From: Gemmatimonadota bacterium
GTDB taxonomy: Bacteria; Latescibacterota; UBA2968; UBA8231
Length of the DNA stretch: 44,957 bases
Direction of reading: 5' to 3'
NCBI GenBank assembly: GCA_028875335.1
Contig: JAPPEF010000125.1
Span: 1-44,957, forward strand
The translations under genes and the position numbers were made by a program. The notes under the pieces were generated by a model, which made no database searches, was not told where the DNA came from, and was given only the letters and a program-made list of their open reading frames with translations. Below, one piece after another: positions 15,675-24,329 of the stretch. Numbering within the stretch: position 1 is the stretch's first letter; each line of letters starts with the position of its first letter.

Positions 15675-15746
15675 TTGTCAACGCGAAAATCCACCATCCA
15701 AAGACCGCAGAATCGCAGCTATTTTTACCCACAATGGAGGGAATCC

Positions 15747-17894
15747 ATGGAGAATGCTATCGCCTCTCTCGTCGATCTGCCCAAGCCCACCGGACGGATG
15801 CCCTTTCACCTGTCCCCGGATGGTCGGCTGCTCGTCCTTGGTATACAGAGACGTACTGAGGGCGCACGGGGACCGAAGTTTGACGAGTGGGGTGTCCCGC
15901 GAGAAATGGCCGGGAGTTCCGTGGTTGTCGTAGATATAGCTACCGGGGAGTCGATGCAGCCTTTTCCCGAAGGCAGTGTAAGCTGGGGTGCTCAATGGTC
16001 ACCTTCGGGCGACAAGCTGGTGGCCTGCGTGCAGCACGAAGGAGTGGCATGTCTGGGCCTGTGGGAAGTGGACACGGGGGAGGTTGAGTTATTGCGGGAT
16101 GTGCCTGTGCTAGTCCGTTTTGGTTTTGAACTGCCAGTGTGGACGCCCGATGGAAAGGGCATCGTAGTACCCCTCTGGCCTGCTGAGCGCGACTATCGGG
16201 AAGATGCGCACGGCCCCGTGCCCAAGATAGATGTCAGATCCAACGATCCCGACGCAACCACGGAGGTCGAGCCGACTGTACCGAGTTGGTGGCAGTGCGA
16301 CCTAGGCCATGTCAGCCTTTCGACGGGATCCGTCAAGAGGCTGCTGCAACAATGGGCCTCCGGCCACTGGCGCATCGCGCCCGATGGCCGGCATGTGGCC
16401 TGTACGCGCTACGTTGAATATGTGGCGAGCTTGCAGCACTGCCTGTTCGAGCTTTTCACTGTGGATATCGAGACTGGAGAGGAAAGGGTGCTCGCCGCGG
16501 ACATTGCCAACGCCTTTGGCATCAATTATGCGTGGTCGCCGGATTCGGCGAATATTGCGTACACCTCCTCCGGTAGAGGGCAGCCCGACGAGCTGTTTGT
16601 CGTTGTGGCCGATGGTGCTGAAGAGCCTGTAAATCTGACCCCGGGGACAGAGTTCGACCTCTTACTGAAATACGATACGCCACGATGGAGTGCGGATAGT
16701 GCGAAGCTGCACTCACTTGGTAGCAAGGCTTGGTGGCAATTCGATCTGGAATCCGGCCATCACCGCTGTGCAGCGATTCCAGAAGAGTGGGTTATGCGCC
16801 ATTGGATCGCACGACCAACGGAATCCACCATTCAATTGACGCAGGCCGAGGACCTGCCCGTCGTGCTACAGAATCGGTCCGACCTGAGCGAGCGGGTTGC
16901 CCATCTGGGCCAAGACGGAGAGCTGAAGCACGTAGCAGATATCCCAGGCACGTGTACGAGTCAAGTCTGGTACATGGAGGTGGACGATTCCACCGGATGC
17001 TACTACCTAATGGCGGAGGAGGCGAATCGTCCACCATCCGTGCTACGCATAGAGGATGGAAGCCATGACTGGTTGTTTTGCCTAGCGCCTGAAGTTCAGG
17101 TGTCCAAACTCGGTCGCAGTGAATTGATCGACTTCGAAGCAGCCGGTATGCAATGCCGGGGAATGATGTTGCTTCCATCCGAGGGACGGGCACCGTATCC
17201 GATGATCGTCAGTGTGTATGCGGGCCACCGAGGTGCGAGGGCGATCAATCGCTTTGGTATCCAAGGGCCGCATGCTATCGAGCCACAGCTCCTGTGCAGC
17301 GCTGGCTACGCGGTGTTGTTCCCGGAGGTGCCGCTGGGGGAGAAGGACCCGATGACAGGTCTGGTGGAGCCGGTACTTGCCGCCGTAGATCGGGCGGTCG
17401 AACTCGGTCTGGCCGATGGCGAACGCGTGGGTCTAATGGGTTCGAGTTATGGCGGATACAGCGTTGTGTCGTTGATCGCGCAGACCGACAGATTCCAAGC
17501 GGCACTGGCTAATGCCCCTTGGGGCGTGAATATGATGAGTATCTACACTCGACATATAGGATGGTGCGAAACGGGACAGGCTCGCCTCGGCGGCTCGCCG
17601 TGGGAGAACCGGGCCGCGTACATCGAGAACTCGCCTTTCTTCTACCTGGACCGAGTGTCTACTCCACTACTGCTCGTGTGTGGTACAGGGGACCAGGAAG
17701 GTTCCAATCAGGCCGAAGAGACGTTCGTCGCCCTGCGCCGACTCGGCAAGCGCGTCGAGCTGCGGCTGTACAAAGACGAGCACCACGGCACGAGTGCTTG
17801 GTCCCGCGATGCTCTCGATGATCTGTATCGGCGCGTTCTGGATTGGTTCAATTGTCATGTGGCTGAGGCGCAGCCCCATGAGCAGTTCGTCTAA
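15747..17894 (+). CDS. S9-family prolyl oligopeptidase-like peptidase
   Basis: A 715-residue protein. Residues about 1-400 are a WD/beta-propeller-like region (repeated SPDG, SPSGDKL, TPDGKG, SPDSANIAYTS strands), and residues about 480-715 an alpha/beta-hydrolase domain. The catalytic triad is visible: Ser567 in GSSYGG, Asp649 in CGTGDQEG and His680 in DEHHG. This is the layout of acylaminoacyl peptidase/DPP-IV-type enzymes, which cut short peptides entering the propeller. No signal peptide is visible, so it is probably cytosolic. I chose ATG 15747 because GGAGGG lies 5 nt upstream. A subtilase gene follows after 30 bp with its own good ribosome site, which makes a two-protease operon. Confidence 0.88.
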   Translation: MENAIASLVDLPKPTGRMPFHLSPDGRLLVLGIQRRTEGARGPKFDEWGVPREMAGSSVVVVDIATGESMQPFPEGSVSWGAQWSPSGDKLVACVQHEGVACLGLWEVDTGEVELLRDVPVLVRFGFELPVWTPDGKGIVVPLWPAERDYREDAHGPVPKIDVRSNDPDATTEVEPTVPSWWQCDLGHVSLSTGSVKRLLQQWASGHWRIAPDGRHVACTRYVEYVASLQHCLFELFTVDIETGEERVLAADIANAFGINYAWSPDSANIAYTSSGRGQPDELFVVVADGAEEPVNLTPGTEFDLLLKYDTPRWSADSAKLHSLGSKAWWQFDLESGHHRCAAIPEEWVMRHWIARPTESTIQLTQAEDLPVVLQNRSDLSERVAHLGQDGELKHVADIPGTCTSQVWYMEVDDSTGCYYLMAEEANRPPSVLRIEDGSHDWLFCLAPEVQVSKLGRSELIDFEAAGMQCRGMMLLPSEGRAPYPMIVSVYAGHRGARAINRFGIQGPHAIEPQLLCSAGYAVLFPEVPLGEKDPMTGLVEPVLAAVDRAVELGLADGERVGLMGSSYGGYSVVSLIAQTDRFQAALANAPWGVNMMSIYTRHIGWCETGQARLGGSPWENRAAYIENSPFFYLDRVSTPLLLVCGTGDQEGSNQAEETFVALRRLGKRVELRLYKDEHHGTSAWSRDALDDLYRRVLDWFNCHVAEAQPHEQFV

Positions 17895-17924
17895 GAGCGC
17901 TTCTCAAAACCCATAGGAGAGGAT

Positions 17925-19580
17925 ATGTGGCCGACGTTGCGAGACTTTCTGAGCGTGCCTGATGAACTTACGGGGAAAGGGGTTCGCATTGCTGTTGTCG
18001 ATGGGGATTTTCCGAGCCATCCCGATATCACTACCAACGAACAACGTACAACCTACAAAGTAATGGTGATGGAGTCTGAACCGCAGCCCAAGGTGTTTGA
18101 GGCGGAGCCTGGACCATGGAGAGGAGGCGCGCATGGGCTGTGGGCTGCGGCTGCGGCGGCTGGATCAGGTGCCGAATCGCAGGGTCTATATCGGGGTATC
18201 GCGCCGGAGGCCGATCTCTTTCTCGTCGCCGAATACTTCCCCGGCCAGAGCCAAGATCCTGAAGGACGATATGCGGCACATATTAAGGCACTGGAATGGG
18301 TTCGGGATAACTGGAGCAAGTACGAGATACGAGCTGTATTGTCGGCACGCCGATGTGGGATCGACTCAAGCCTTCTGCCTTGGCAAACGGAACCAATACG
18401 CATCTTGTGTGAAGAAATAGCGGCCGATGGTCTGCTCGTAATGGCAGGGTCGGGGAATACATCCGACCGGACTGCTGGACTGACCGAAACCGCGGCCCCG
18501 TCGGTCTTTTCCGTTGGAGGGATAGTGATTTCCCCCGATGGAGACCTAGACCGGGCCGAAGCGTTTCCAGGGAGCCGGGGAACGACCTTTGAGGGAAAAT
18601 GGATTCCGGAGATTCTGGCGCCTGCGGAGAACATCGTCCTCCCTCATGGAACCGATGAAGAGATCGAAAACCACTTTTATGACAAGATAGACGATCTCCC
18701 ACGGCGCTATGCCCGCACACTTGGTACATCGTTCTCGGGGCCGATCGCTCTTGGAGCCGCAGCCTGTCTGTGGCAGGCGCATCCGAATTGGACAGCCTTG
18801 AAAATGAAAACAGCCCTCATCGCTTCGTCGATAAAGCGTCCACAGTGGTCGGACCTACGCGCCGGGCTGGTTTCAGTCGAAGGTGCTTTAGCGATAGAAG
18901 CGACGGAGCATCCTCCCGAGCCGGTGACGAGCCCCTACCAAACCTGGTCGGAGTGGCGGAAACGTTCGGTCGAATACCGGATGGATCAACTTAGTGCTGG
19001 CGATTCTGACCAAGTAAGGGATGTCATCCTTTCTTTTGTTAATGATCCATTCCCGGACGCGGCTCTGCAACCAATCAGTGAGTGTTTAAACCACCCGAAA
19101 TCTGAGGTTCGTGCCGCTACCTTGTGTGCCCTAGCAAGCAAAACGTCCGAAGTGAATCCGGCCTACATCAAGGAAGGGTTTCGGGACGTTGCGCCCATTG
19201 TCCGTTCGGCGGCGGTGTACTTACTACAGAATTGTCCAGCTTTGTGGTCTGAATGTAGTGCATCTCTCAGCGTCCTATTCAACGATACGGGCCTGGATGT
19301 CCGTTATGTATCCTTTAACCTTGCCAGAAGAATGGCTCATCCGCGTTTTGCTGAAGAAATCGTCTCCGGCCTTGAAGAGGACGCCCACATGAATCGAATA
19401 TCCAACTTCGCGGCCCGCAGAGATGCATTAGAAGCAATAACAGGACATCGCCTGCCGGAAAGGCCCCCTTATTACGTGCACGGACAGCCGTATTACTCGG
19501 ACGTGCGCCGCGATGCGCGAGTGGACCTGGCGCGTCGATGGGAGGATTGGCTCCGCCAGGACTGGCCAAGAAGGGCGTGA
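17925..19580 (+). CDS. S8 subtilisin-like protease fused to HEAT-like repeats
   Basis: A 551-residue protein. Residues 1-320 are a subtilase domain with a full triad: Asp26 in AVVDGDF, His70 in GGAHGLW and Ser269 in LGTSFSGP; the oxyanion Asn is in AGSGN. The Ser motif is GTSFSGP rather than the usual GTSMAAP, and HGL replaces HGT. Residues about 345-500 are helical pairs with HEAT-repeat character (PISECLNHPKSEVRAATLCALAS; GFRDVAPIVRSAAVYLL; LFNDTGLDVRYVSFNLARR). There is no signal peptide or propeptide, which is unusual for secreted subtilases and suggests a cytosolic, partner-recognising protease. AGGAGAGG precedes ATG 17925. Confidence 0.85.
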   Translation: MWPTLRDFLSVPDELTGKGVRIAVVDGDFPSHPDITTNEQRTTYKVMVMESEPQPKVFEAEPGPWRGGAHGLWAAAAAAGSGAESQGLYRGIAPEADLFLVAEYFPGQSQDPEGRYAAHIKALEWVRDNWSKYEIRAVLSARRCGIDSSLLPWQTEPIRILCEEIAADGLLVMAGSGNTSDRTAGLTETAAPSVFSVGGIVISPDGDLDRAEAFPGSRGTTFEGKWIPEILAPAENIVLPHGTDEEIENHFYDKIDDLPRRYARTLGTSFSGPIALGAAACLWQAHPNWTALKMKTALIASSIKRPQWSDLRAGLVSVEGALAIEATEHPPEPVTSPYQTWSEWRKRSVEYRMDQLSAGDSDQVRDVILSFVNDPFPDAALQPISECLNHPKSEVRAATLCALASKTSEVNPAYIKEGFRDVAPIVRSAAVYLLQNCPALWSECSASLSVLFNDTGLDVRYVSFNLARRMAHPRFAEEIVSGLEEDAHMNRISNFAARRDALEAITGHRLPERPPYYVHGQPYYSDVRRDARVDLARRWEDWLRQDWPRRA

Positions 19581-19701
19581 GGGAATCAACTGGTGAGGGC
19601 TTCGACCCTGTCCATAGCTTGAATAACCTTGGCACTTTGTCTATCCTATCCCGTTCGCGGCCTAGGAGCCGATAATTTTCCATCAACCCAAGGAGGTTAG
19701 A

Positions 19702-20157
19702 ATGATCAAGCGTTTGCAGGGGAGTTTTCTCATGGTAGTGCTTTTCAGCCTGTTTCTTTTGGCCGGATGTTATCACGCGACCATCGATACTGGGCTTGCC
19801 CCGGGGCATAAGACGGTGGAGATGTGGAAGCATAGCTGGATATATGGCCTAGTACCACCGTCGGTGGTTGAAGCGCAAAGCGAGTGCGAAAATGGCGTAG
19901 CTAGGGTTGAGACGCAGCAGAGCTTTATCAACGGACTGGTAAATGTGCTTACCGGTGGGATATACACACCCATGACGGTAATAGTGACGTGTGCTGCCGA
20001 CGACATGTCCTCGGCGGCTGTGGATTCCGCGTCGGTTGTCACCGTGCCCTATGGCTCGGATTACGAAGAAATCATGAATGCTTTTGGCCAAGCCGCTGAT
20101 AAGGCGGTGGCTGCTGAGCAACCCGCGTACGTGCAATTCAAGCGCGATTCACTGTAA
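19702..20157 (+). CDS. Bor-family lipoprotein
   Basis: A 151-residue lipoprotein. The N-terminal segment LMVVLFSLFLLAGC gives a lipobox with Cys near residue 23. The core VETQQSFINGLVNVLTGGIYTPMTVIVTC closely follows the phage lambda Bor family pattern (ETQQTFVNGL...GIYTP...C), a serum-resistance or surface lipoprotein often carried by prophages. It is longer than lambda Bor (97 aa) because of a Ser/Ala- and Gln-rich C-terminal ~50 residues. AAGGAGG precedes ATG 19702. It follows the protease operon by 121 bp; whether they are co-transcribed is unclear. Confidence 0.82.
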   Translation: MIKRLQGSFLMVVLFSLFLLAGCYHATIDTGLAPGHKTVEMWKHSWIYGLVPPSVVEAQSECENGVARVETQQSFINGLVNVLTGGIYTPMTVIVTCAADDMSSAAVDSASVVTVPYGSDYEEIMNAFGQAADKAVAAEQPAYVQFKRDSL

Positions 20158-20165
20158 AATAAACT

Positions 20166-20198
20166 GGCCTCCGCGTCATGTGCGACGACGCGGAGGCC
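20166..20198. terminator. GC-rich hairpin after the Bor-like gene
   Basis: GGCCTCCGCGTC and GACGCGGAGGCC make a perfect 12-bp stem with a 9-nt loop just after the stop. There is no T-run on the plus strand, so it may stabilise the mRNA end or act with Rho rather than being a classic terminator. Confidence 0.55.
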
Positions 20199-20273
20199 GG
20201 CCGTTAGCTCTTCGTCGATCTTCCCTACGTTTTCACGAATCACCCATCCCAATCCTCCTAAAACATCCGCGTC

Positions 20274-21404
20274 TTAAAATTCCACATACGGTTCAGACTC
20301 AATCGGCGTAAACGATTTCGGCGGATATTGTTCCATAGCATTCTCTCGTAAATCTACGCCCCAACCCGGCCCTTCAGGTGGTACACAGTGTCCATCGATT
20401 ACTTCAATCGGTTGTGTAAGCACCTTGTTGTATCGATCAATGGACGACACGAAAATTTCCTGCATCAAACTGTTGTGAATGCACAGATCTAAATGTAAGC
20501 TGGCAATTGTTGAAATCGGCCCATTGGAATTGTGTGGTGCGACTATTACGTAATACGTTTCGGCCATTGCGGCGATTTTCTTCAATTCAGTGATGCCGCC
20601 TGCATGACAAATATCCGGCTGAATAAGCCCAACCGCATTCAGTTCCAACAACGCGCGAAAATCCCAGCGAGTGTATAGTTGTTCTCCAGTCGCAATTGGC
20701 ACATTTACTTCGCGAGCAAATTGCGCTAGCGCTTCTGGATTATCCCACAAAATCGGCTCTTCCATCCACGCAATGTTATATGGCTCCAATTCCTGCGCCA
20801 CTCGTCGTGCGCTCCATATATTCAGTCGTGCGCGAATGTCAATTCCGATTTCAATTTGCGACCCGACGGCTTCGCGCGCCGCTTCCACAAGGGCGACGCC
20901 GTGCTGAATGCGCTCGATGGTGGCCACCTGTGCGCCTCTAAAAGGGTAAAACTTCAACGCCTCATAACCCTGATCCACCACTCGTTTGACGCCCTCGGCA
21001 ATCCCTTCAGGCGTGTTGTTCTTTCTCGGCCAGCCATTGGCGTACATGCGAATTTTGTCGTGTGATTTTCCACCCAACAGTTCATACACTGGGACGCCTA
21101 AGGCTTTGCCTTTTATGTCCCATAACGCCAGATCAATCGCACTGATCGCACTCGTCGTTACCGCTCCGCCGGACCACGTCACGCGCCGATACAGCGAAGT
21201 CCAAATTCGCTCGATCTCAAACGGATTTTTGCCTAGCAGAAAGCGCTTGAACGCGGCAAATTCGCCGAGCAAGGCGTCGTCTTTGTATTGCAAACTGGCT
21301 TCGCCCCAGCCGTGGATCCCGGCGTCGGTCTCGATTTTGACAAATATCCAATTGTTGGTCCCTTCCGACCCTATCCGCATCACCTGCAAGTCAGTAATTT
21401 TCAT
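20274..21404 (-). CDS. Mandelate racemase/muconate lactonizing enzyme family dehydratase
   Basis: A 376-residue enolase-superfamily protein. The capping domain (residues 1-125) is followed by a barrel with ALKFYPF, the metal ligands Asp in IGIDIRARLN, Glu in WMEEPI and Glu in TGEQLYTRWDF, and a catalytic His in VAPHNSNGP. The TGEQL and APHN pattern resembles galactonate/gluconate-type acid-sugar dehydratases, so I infer dehydration of a sugar acid; the specific sugar is unknown. Four 22-bp-spaced palindromes lie 50-130 bp upstream and may control it. Its local GC is lower than that of its neighbours, which fits recent acquisition. Confidence 0.88.
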   Translation of the reverse strand: MKITDLQVMRIGSEGTNNWIFVKIETDAGIHGWGEASLQYKDDALLGEFAAFKRFLLGKNPFEIERIWTSLYRRVTWSGGAVTTSAISAIDLALWDIKGKALGVPVYELLGGKSHDKIRMYANGWPRKNNTPEGIAEGVKRVVDQGYEALKFYPFRGAQVATIERIQHGVALVEAAREAVGSQIEIGIDIRARLNIWSARRVAQELEPYNIAWMEEPILWDNPEALAQFAREVNVPIATGEQLYTRWDFRALLELNAVGLIQPDICHAGGITELKKIAAMAETYYVIVAPHNSNGPISTIASLHLDLCIHNSLMQEIFVSSIDRYNKVLTQPIEVIDGHCVPPEGPGWGVDLRENAMEQYPPKSFTPIESEPYVEF

Positions 21405-21453
21405 TTTTGTTCTCCGTCGTGTTTAGGCAGTAGCCTTCAGATATCCATGATGC

Positions 21454-21534
21454 GGGTGAAAATCACCCGTGATGTGGGTGAAAATCACCCGTGATGTGGG
21501 TGAAAATCACCCATGACGTGGGTGAAAATCACCC
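21454..21534. repeat. Four palindromes GGGTGAAAATCACCC at exact 22-bp spacing
   Basis: The 15-bp sequence GGGTGAAAATCACCC starts at 21454, 21476, 21498 and 21520 without a single change. The 7-bp linkers are near identical (GTGATGT, GTGATGT, ATGACGT). Each unit is an inverted repeat with an AAA centre. The array lies between the gamma-glutamyltransferase end and the sugar-acid dehydratase start, both on the minus strand, so it is upstream of the dehydratase. Confidence 0.9.
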
Positions 21535-21543
21535 AAGGACGAC

Positions 21544-23160
21544 CTATACGCCCGCCGCCCAGCCATTGCCCCCAGCGCGCACCTTGCCCTCGCTTTTGAG
21601 TGTCTCGGCACCGTGAGCACCGCCAGCTACCTGTGCTCTTACCAGTACCCGATGGCCCATTTCTCTTAGGGTTTGCACAATTGCCGGGTCGATGCCGCGC
21701 TTTAGTTCGAGTGGCTCCTGCGCTTCGGCGTTGAGTCGGAGGGCTGTGGCTGCTCCCAAGGCGGTAGCGTTGAAGTCGATAATGCGTTGGCCGAGTTGGG
21801 CACCGACGCTGATGATGCGGCGACCGCCGGGCAGACCGATGGCCACATCGCGCTGGGGCAGGCGCAAGATCATGGGGACCACGTTGTTGAGCGGACGCTT
21901 GTGCGCAGCTACAGAATTGGCGCGACCGGGGCGGGGGTCCAAACGGCACATGCCGTGACCCAAAATAATGCCTGTGCCCGGTACGGTGAAACAAGAGCCA
22001 AAAGCTCCGCCTTGGGTTATGGTGATGCCGACGAGATTGCCCTCGGCGTCTGCAGCTGATACGTGCAAGGTTTCGGCGACGGCTGGACCCGAGGCTTCGT
22101 ACACTTGCTGATCGACCTGCTCGGGGAATTGTTGCAGAGCTTCGACGCGACCGGCGGCGTAATCCTTGCTCAGCAAGCGCTCCACTGGCACATCGACGAA
22201 ATCGGGGTCGCCGACGTAGCGCAGGCGGTCGCGCCAAGCCTGTTTGACGACTTCGGCTAGCTGGTGCCAGTACAAGGCTCGGTCGTCGGGCACTACGGGC
22301 AGGCATTCCAGCATGTGCAGAATCTGTAGGGCGGAGAGGCAGCCGTTGGGCAAAATTGGCCCGTACACCGGCACGTCTCGGTAGGTGATTTGATACGGCT
22401 CGGTCAGGCGCGGTTCAAAGCCAGCCATATCCTCGCGGGTGAGAGCACCGCCGCTGGCTTGGACGTAATCGCCGATGGTGCGGCCCAATTCGCCGTCGTA
22501 AAAGTCGCGCCAGCCCGCTTGGGCCAGACGCGCTAGGGTGCGCTCCATGTCGGGGCGATGCCAAATGTCGTCGGGGCTGGGCAACTCGCCTTGCGGCGCG
22601 AGGTGGCTGAACGTTGCGGGGAAGCGGCGCAGGATGGCTTCTTGGTTGCGGATGGTATTGGCTAGGGCTGGGCCGTAGGGGAAGCCGTCGGCGAGCAGCC
22701 CCTGGGCCGGAGCGACGATTGAGGACCAAGGCAATTGCCCCCAGTGCTCGTGCAAAAAGCCCATGCCAGCCATTTGGCCGGGGACGGCTACGGACTGGGG
22801 GCCGTACACATTGGCATCGTCGCGCACGCTACAGGCGTATTCCTTTTCGTTGGTGCACATGTTGTCGCGGCGGGCTGGCAGAATGTCGTACATGTGTTCG
22901 TGGGCAGCGGCTGGAGCCACGGCATTGGCGTCGAGCGACCAGACGCGGCCGGTGGAACCTTCCAGAACAACCGCTGCCGACATGTAGCCGCCGATGCCGT
23001 TGGATTGGGGTGCCAACATGCAGCAGGCGAAACTGGTGGCCGCGGCCGCATCCGTGGCGTTGCCGCCTTGGGCCAATATGTGCGCGCCAATGCGCGCTGC
23101 GGCTGGTTGCTGGGCGGACACAGCGCCGCGGTCGGCTAGTACTTGGTGTCCTTCGATCAT
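21544..23160 (-). CDS. Gamma-glutamyltransferase family protein (Ntn hydrolase)
   Basis: A 538-residue GGT-family proenzyme. The N-terminal half shows QGGNATDAAAATSFA (30-45) and PQSNGIGGYM; the predicted self-cleavage nucleophile is Thr364 in ETLHVSAAD, matching the family's TTHxSV. The Ser-Ser pair that binds the glutamyl group in classic GGT (KRPLSS) is Asn-Asn here (KRPLNN, about 425), so the substrate may not be glutathione. No clear signal peptide is seen. I chose ATG 23160 because GGAGGAG lies upstream; a longer frame overlaps the epimerase gene. It is 19 bp after the epimerase stop on the same strand. Confidence 0.87.
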   Translation of the reverse strand: MIEGHQVLADRGAVSAQQPAAARIGAHILAQGGNATDAAAATSFACCMLAPQSNGIGGYMSAAVVLEGSTGRVWSLDANAVAPAAAHEHMYDILPARRDNMCTNEKEYACSVRDDANVYGPQSVAVPGQMAGMGFLHEHWGQLPWSSIVAPAQGLLADGFPYGPALANTIRNQEAILRRFPATFSHLAPQGELPSPDDIWHRPDMERTLARLAQAGWRDFYDGELGRTIGDYVQASGGALTREDMAGFEPRLTEPYQITYRDVPVYGPILPNGCLSALQILHMLECLPVVPDDRALYWHQLAEVVKQAWRDRLRYVGDPDFVDVPVERLLSKDYAAGRVEALQQFPEQVDQQVYEASGPAVAETLHVSAADAEGNLVGITITQGGAFGSCFTVPGTGIILGHGMCRLDPRPGRANSVAAHKRPLNNVVPMILRLPQRDVAIGLPGGRRIISVGAQLGQRIIDFNATALGAATALRLNAEAQEPLELKRGIDPAIVQTLREMGHRVLVRAQVAGGAHGAETLKSEGKVRAGGNGWAAGV

Positions 23161-23179
23161 GTGGGTCTCCTCCGCACCA

Positions 23180-24214
23180 CTACGCCTGGCCAAAGCGCAC
23201 GCCCGTCGGGATAATCCCCACGTCCTCCCCGCGCCGCATGGCCTCAGCCGCGTCGAGGATGCTCGCCAAGTCGTGCTTGGGTTCAAACCCCAACTTTTGC
23301 TTGATGTTCGTCAAATCTAGCTCGAAGTAGTTCCAATCCGGCCGCCGCGCATCGGCGTACCCCAAACCAAAGCGCTCGGCGAGATAGGGCACGGCCTCGC
23401 TCCAATCGAACAGCGCGGCCCCGCCCAGATTGAACACCTCGCCTACGGCCTCGTCGCGCTCTAGCGCCAACACCAGCCCTTGGACGATGTCGCGCACGTC
23501 GGCATACACCTGCCGAAAGGGCCGCCCGTCTGGATTGCGCGATAGCAAGAATTGCTCCTCGCCTGTCCACAGCGCCTTGAGCTCCTCGGCTCCCTCTCGG
23601 TCCTTGAACTGCTCGTAAACCGGCCCGAACAGGAACAGATGCGGCAAGCCATTTTCGTCGAGGAATTCGCCCGGCTCGATTATCGTGGCAAAGCGCGTGG
23701 TCACCGACGGTAGCCCGAACTGCAAGTGATAGCTCATCACTAGTTCTTCGCCGATCCACTTGGTCAGGAAGTAGGGCATCGTCTGGTAGCGGGCGACTTG
23801 GTCTTCGCGGATTGGCTCTTCAAAGCAGCGGCCGTTGTAGGGATTCTCCCAGTAAATCGCCTCGGTGGAAGCATAGACCAAGCGGTGCAGATTGGGCGTC
23901 AGCTCGCGAATCGACTCCAGCACGTTGATGGTGCCCATGCCGTTGATTTCGAGGTATTCGCGGTTGTCGAAGGGGCCGCCAAAGGCTGCGGCGATGTGGT
24001 ACACCGCATCGACTCCTTCGACGGCGCGGCGTACATCGGCGAGATTGCGCAAATCGCCTTCGATGGTTTCGACGCGGTCAAAGTCGTCAAGCTTGTGGGC
24101 GCGGCTTTGGTCGCCGGGATAGACAAACGAGCGGATGTCGTGCCCTTTGTCGAGCAAAGCTCTGGCCAAATTGGCTCCGACGCGGCCGGTGCCGCCGGTG
24201 ATTAGGATTTTCAC
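23180..24214 (-). CDS. NAD-dependent epimerase/dehydratase
   Basis: A 344-residue extended SDR. ILITGGTGRVGANL gives the cofactor motif (about 4-17); the catalytic set is Ser/Thr in YASTEAIYW and Tyr/Lys in MPYFLTKWIGEE. Family members epimerise, dehydrate or oxidise nucleotide sugars or free sugars. The start is GTG 24214 with GAGAGGTG upstream; the longer frame from 24313 runs through a non-coding repeat and is not credible. It probably forms an operon with the gamma-glutamyltransferase gene. Confidence 0.88.
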   Translation of the reverse strand: MKILITGGTGRVGANLARALLDKGHDIRSFVYPGDQSRAHKLDDFDRVETIEGDLRNLADVRRAVEGVDAVYHIAAAFGGPFDNREYLEINGMGTINVLESIRELTPNLHRLVYASTEAIYWENPYNGRCFEEPIREDQVARYQTMPYFLTKWIGEELVMSYHLQFGLPSVTTRFATIIEPGEFLDENGLPHLFLFGPVYEQFKDREGAEELKALWTGEEQFLLSRNPDGRPFRQVYADVRDIVQGLVLALERDEAVGEVFNLGGAALFDWSEAVPYLAERFGLGYADARRPDWNYFELDLTNIKQKLGFEPKHDLASILDAAEAMRRGEDVGIIPTGVRFGQA

Positions 24215-24263
24215 GTTACACCTCTCAGTGGTTAGGGGCGCAGGCGGGATGCCGCACCCGGAT

Positions 24264-24329
24264 TGTAGGGGCAACCCTCGTGGTTGCCCAAGCCCTAAAG
24301 CAAAGGCGTCCACAAGGGACGCCCCTACA
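24264..24329. repeat. Short inverted-repeat element (MITE-like)
   Basis: Perfect 9-bp terminal inverted repeats TGTAGGGGC (24264-24272) and GCCCCTACA (24321-24329) bound a 66-bp element with inner GGGCAACC/GGTTGCCC hairpin arms. This pattern, TGTAGGGGCAACC...GGACGCCCCTACA, resembles a widely dispersed non-autonomous element I know from many uncultured bacteria. Its right end supplies the stop codon of the ABC ATPase gene. Confidence 0.65.

Noticed and set aside
20166..20198. Classic intrinsic terminator
   Set aside because: The stem is excellent but no T-run follows on the plus strand, so I only list it as a hairpin of uncertain role.
21454..21534. CRISPR array
   Set aside because: Only 7-bp, nearly identical linkers separate the repeats; CRISPR spacers are 25-45 bp and differ from each other. 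No cas genes are in the window.
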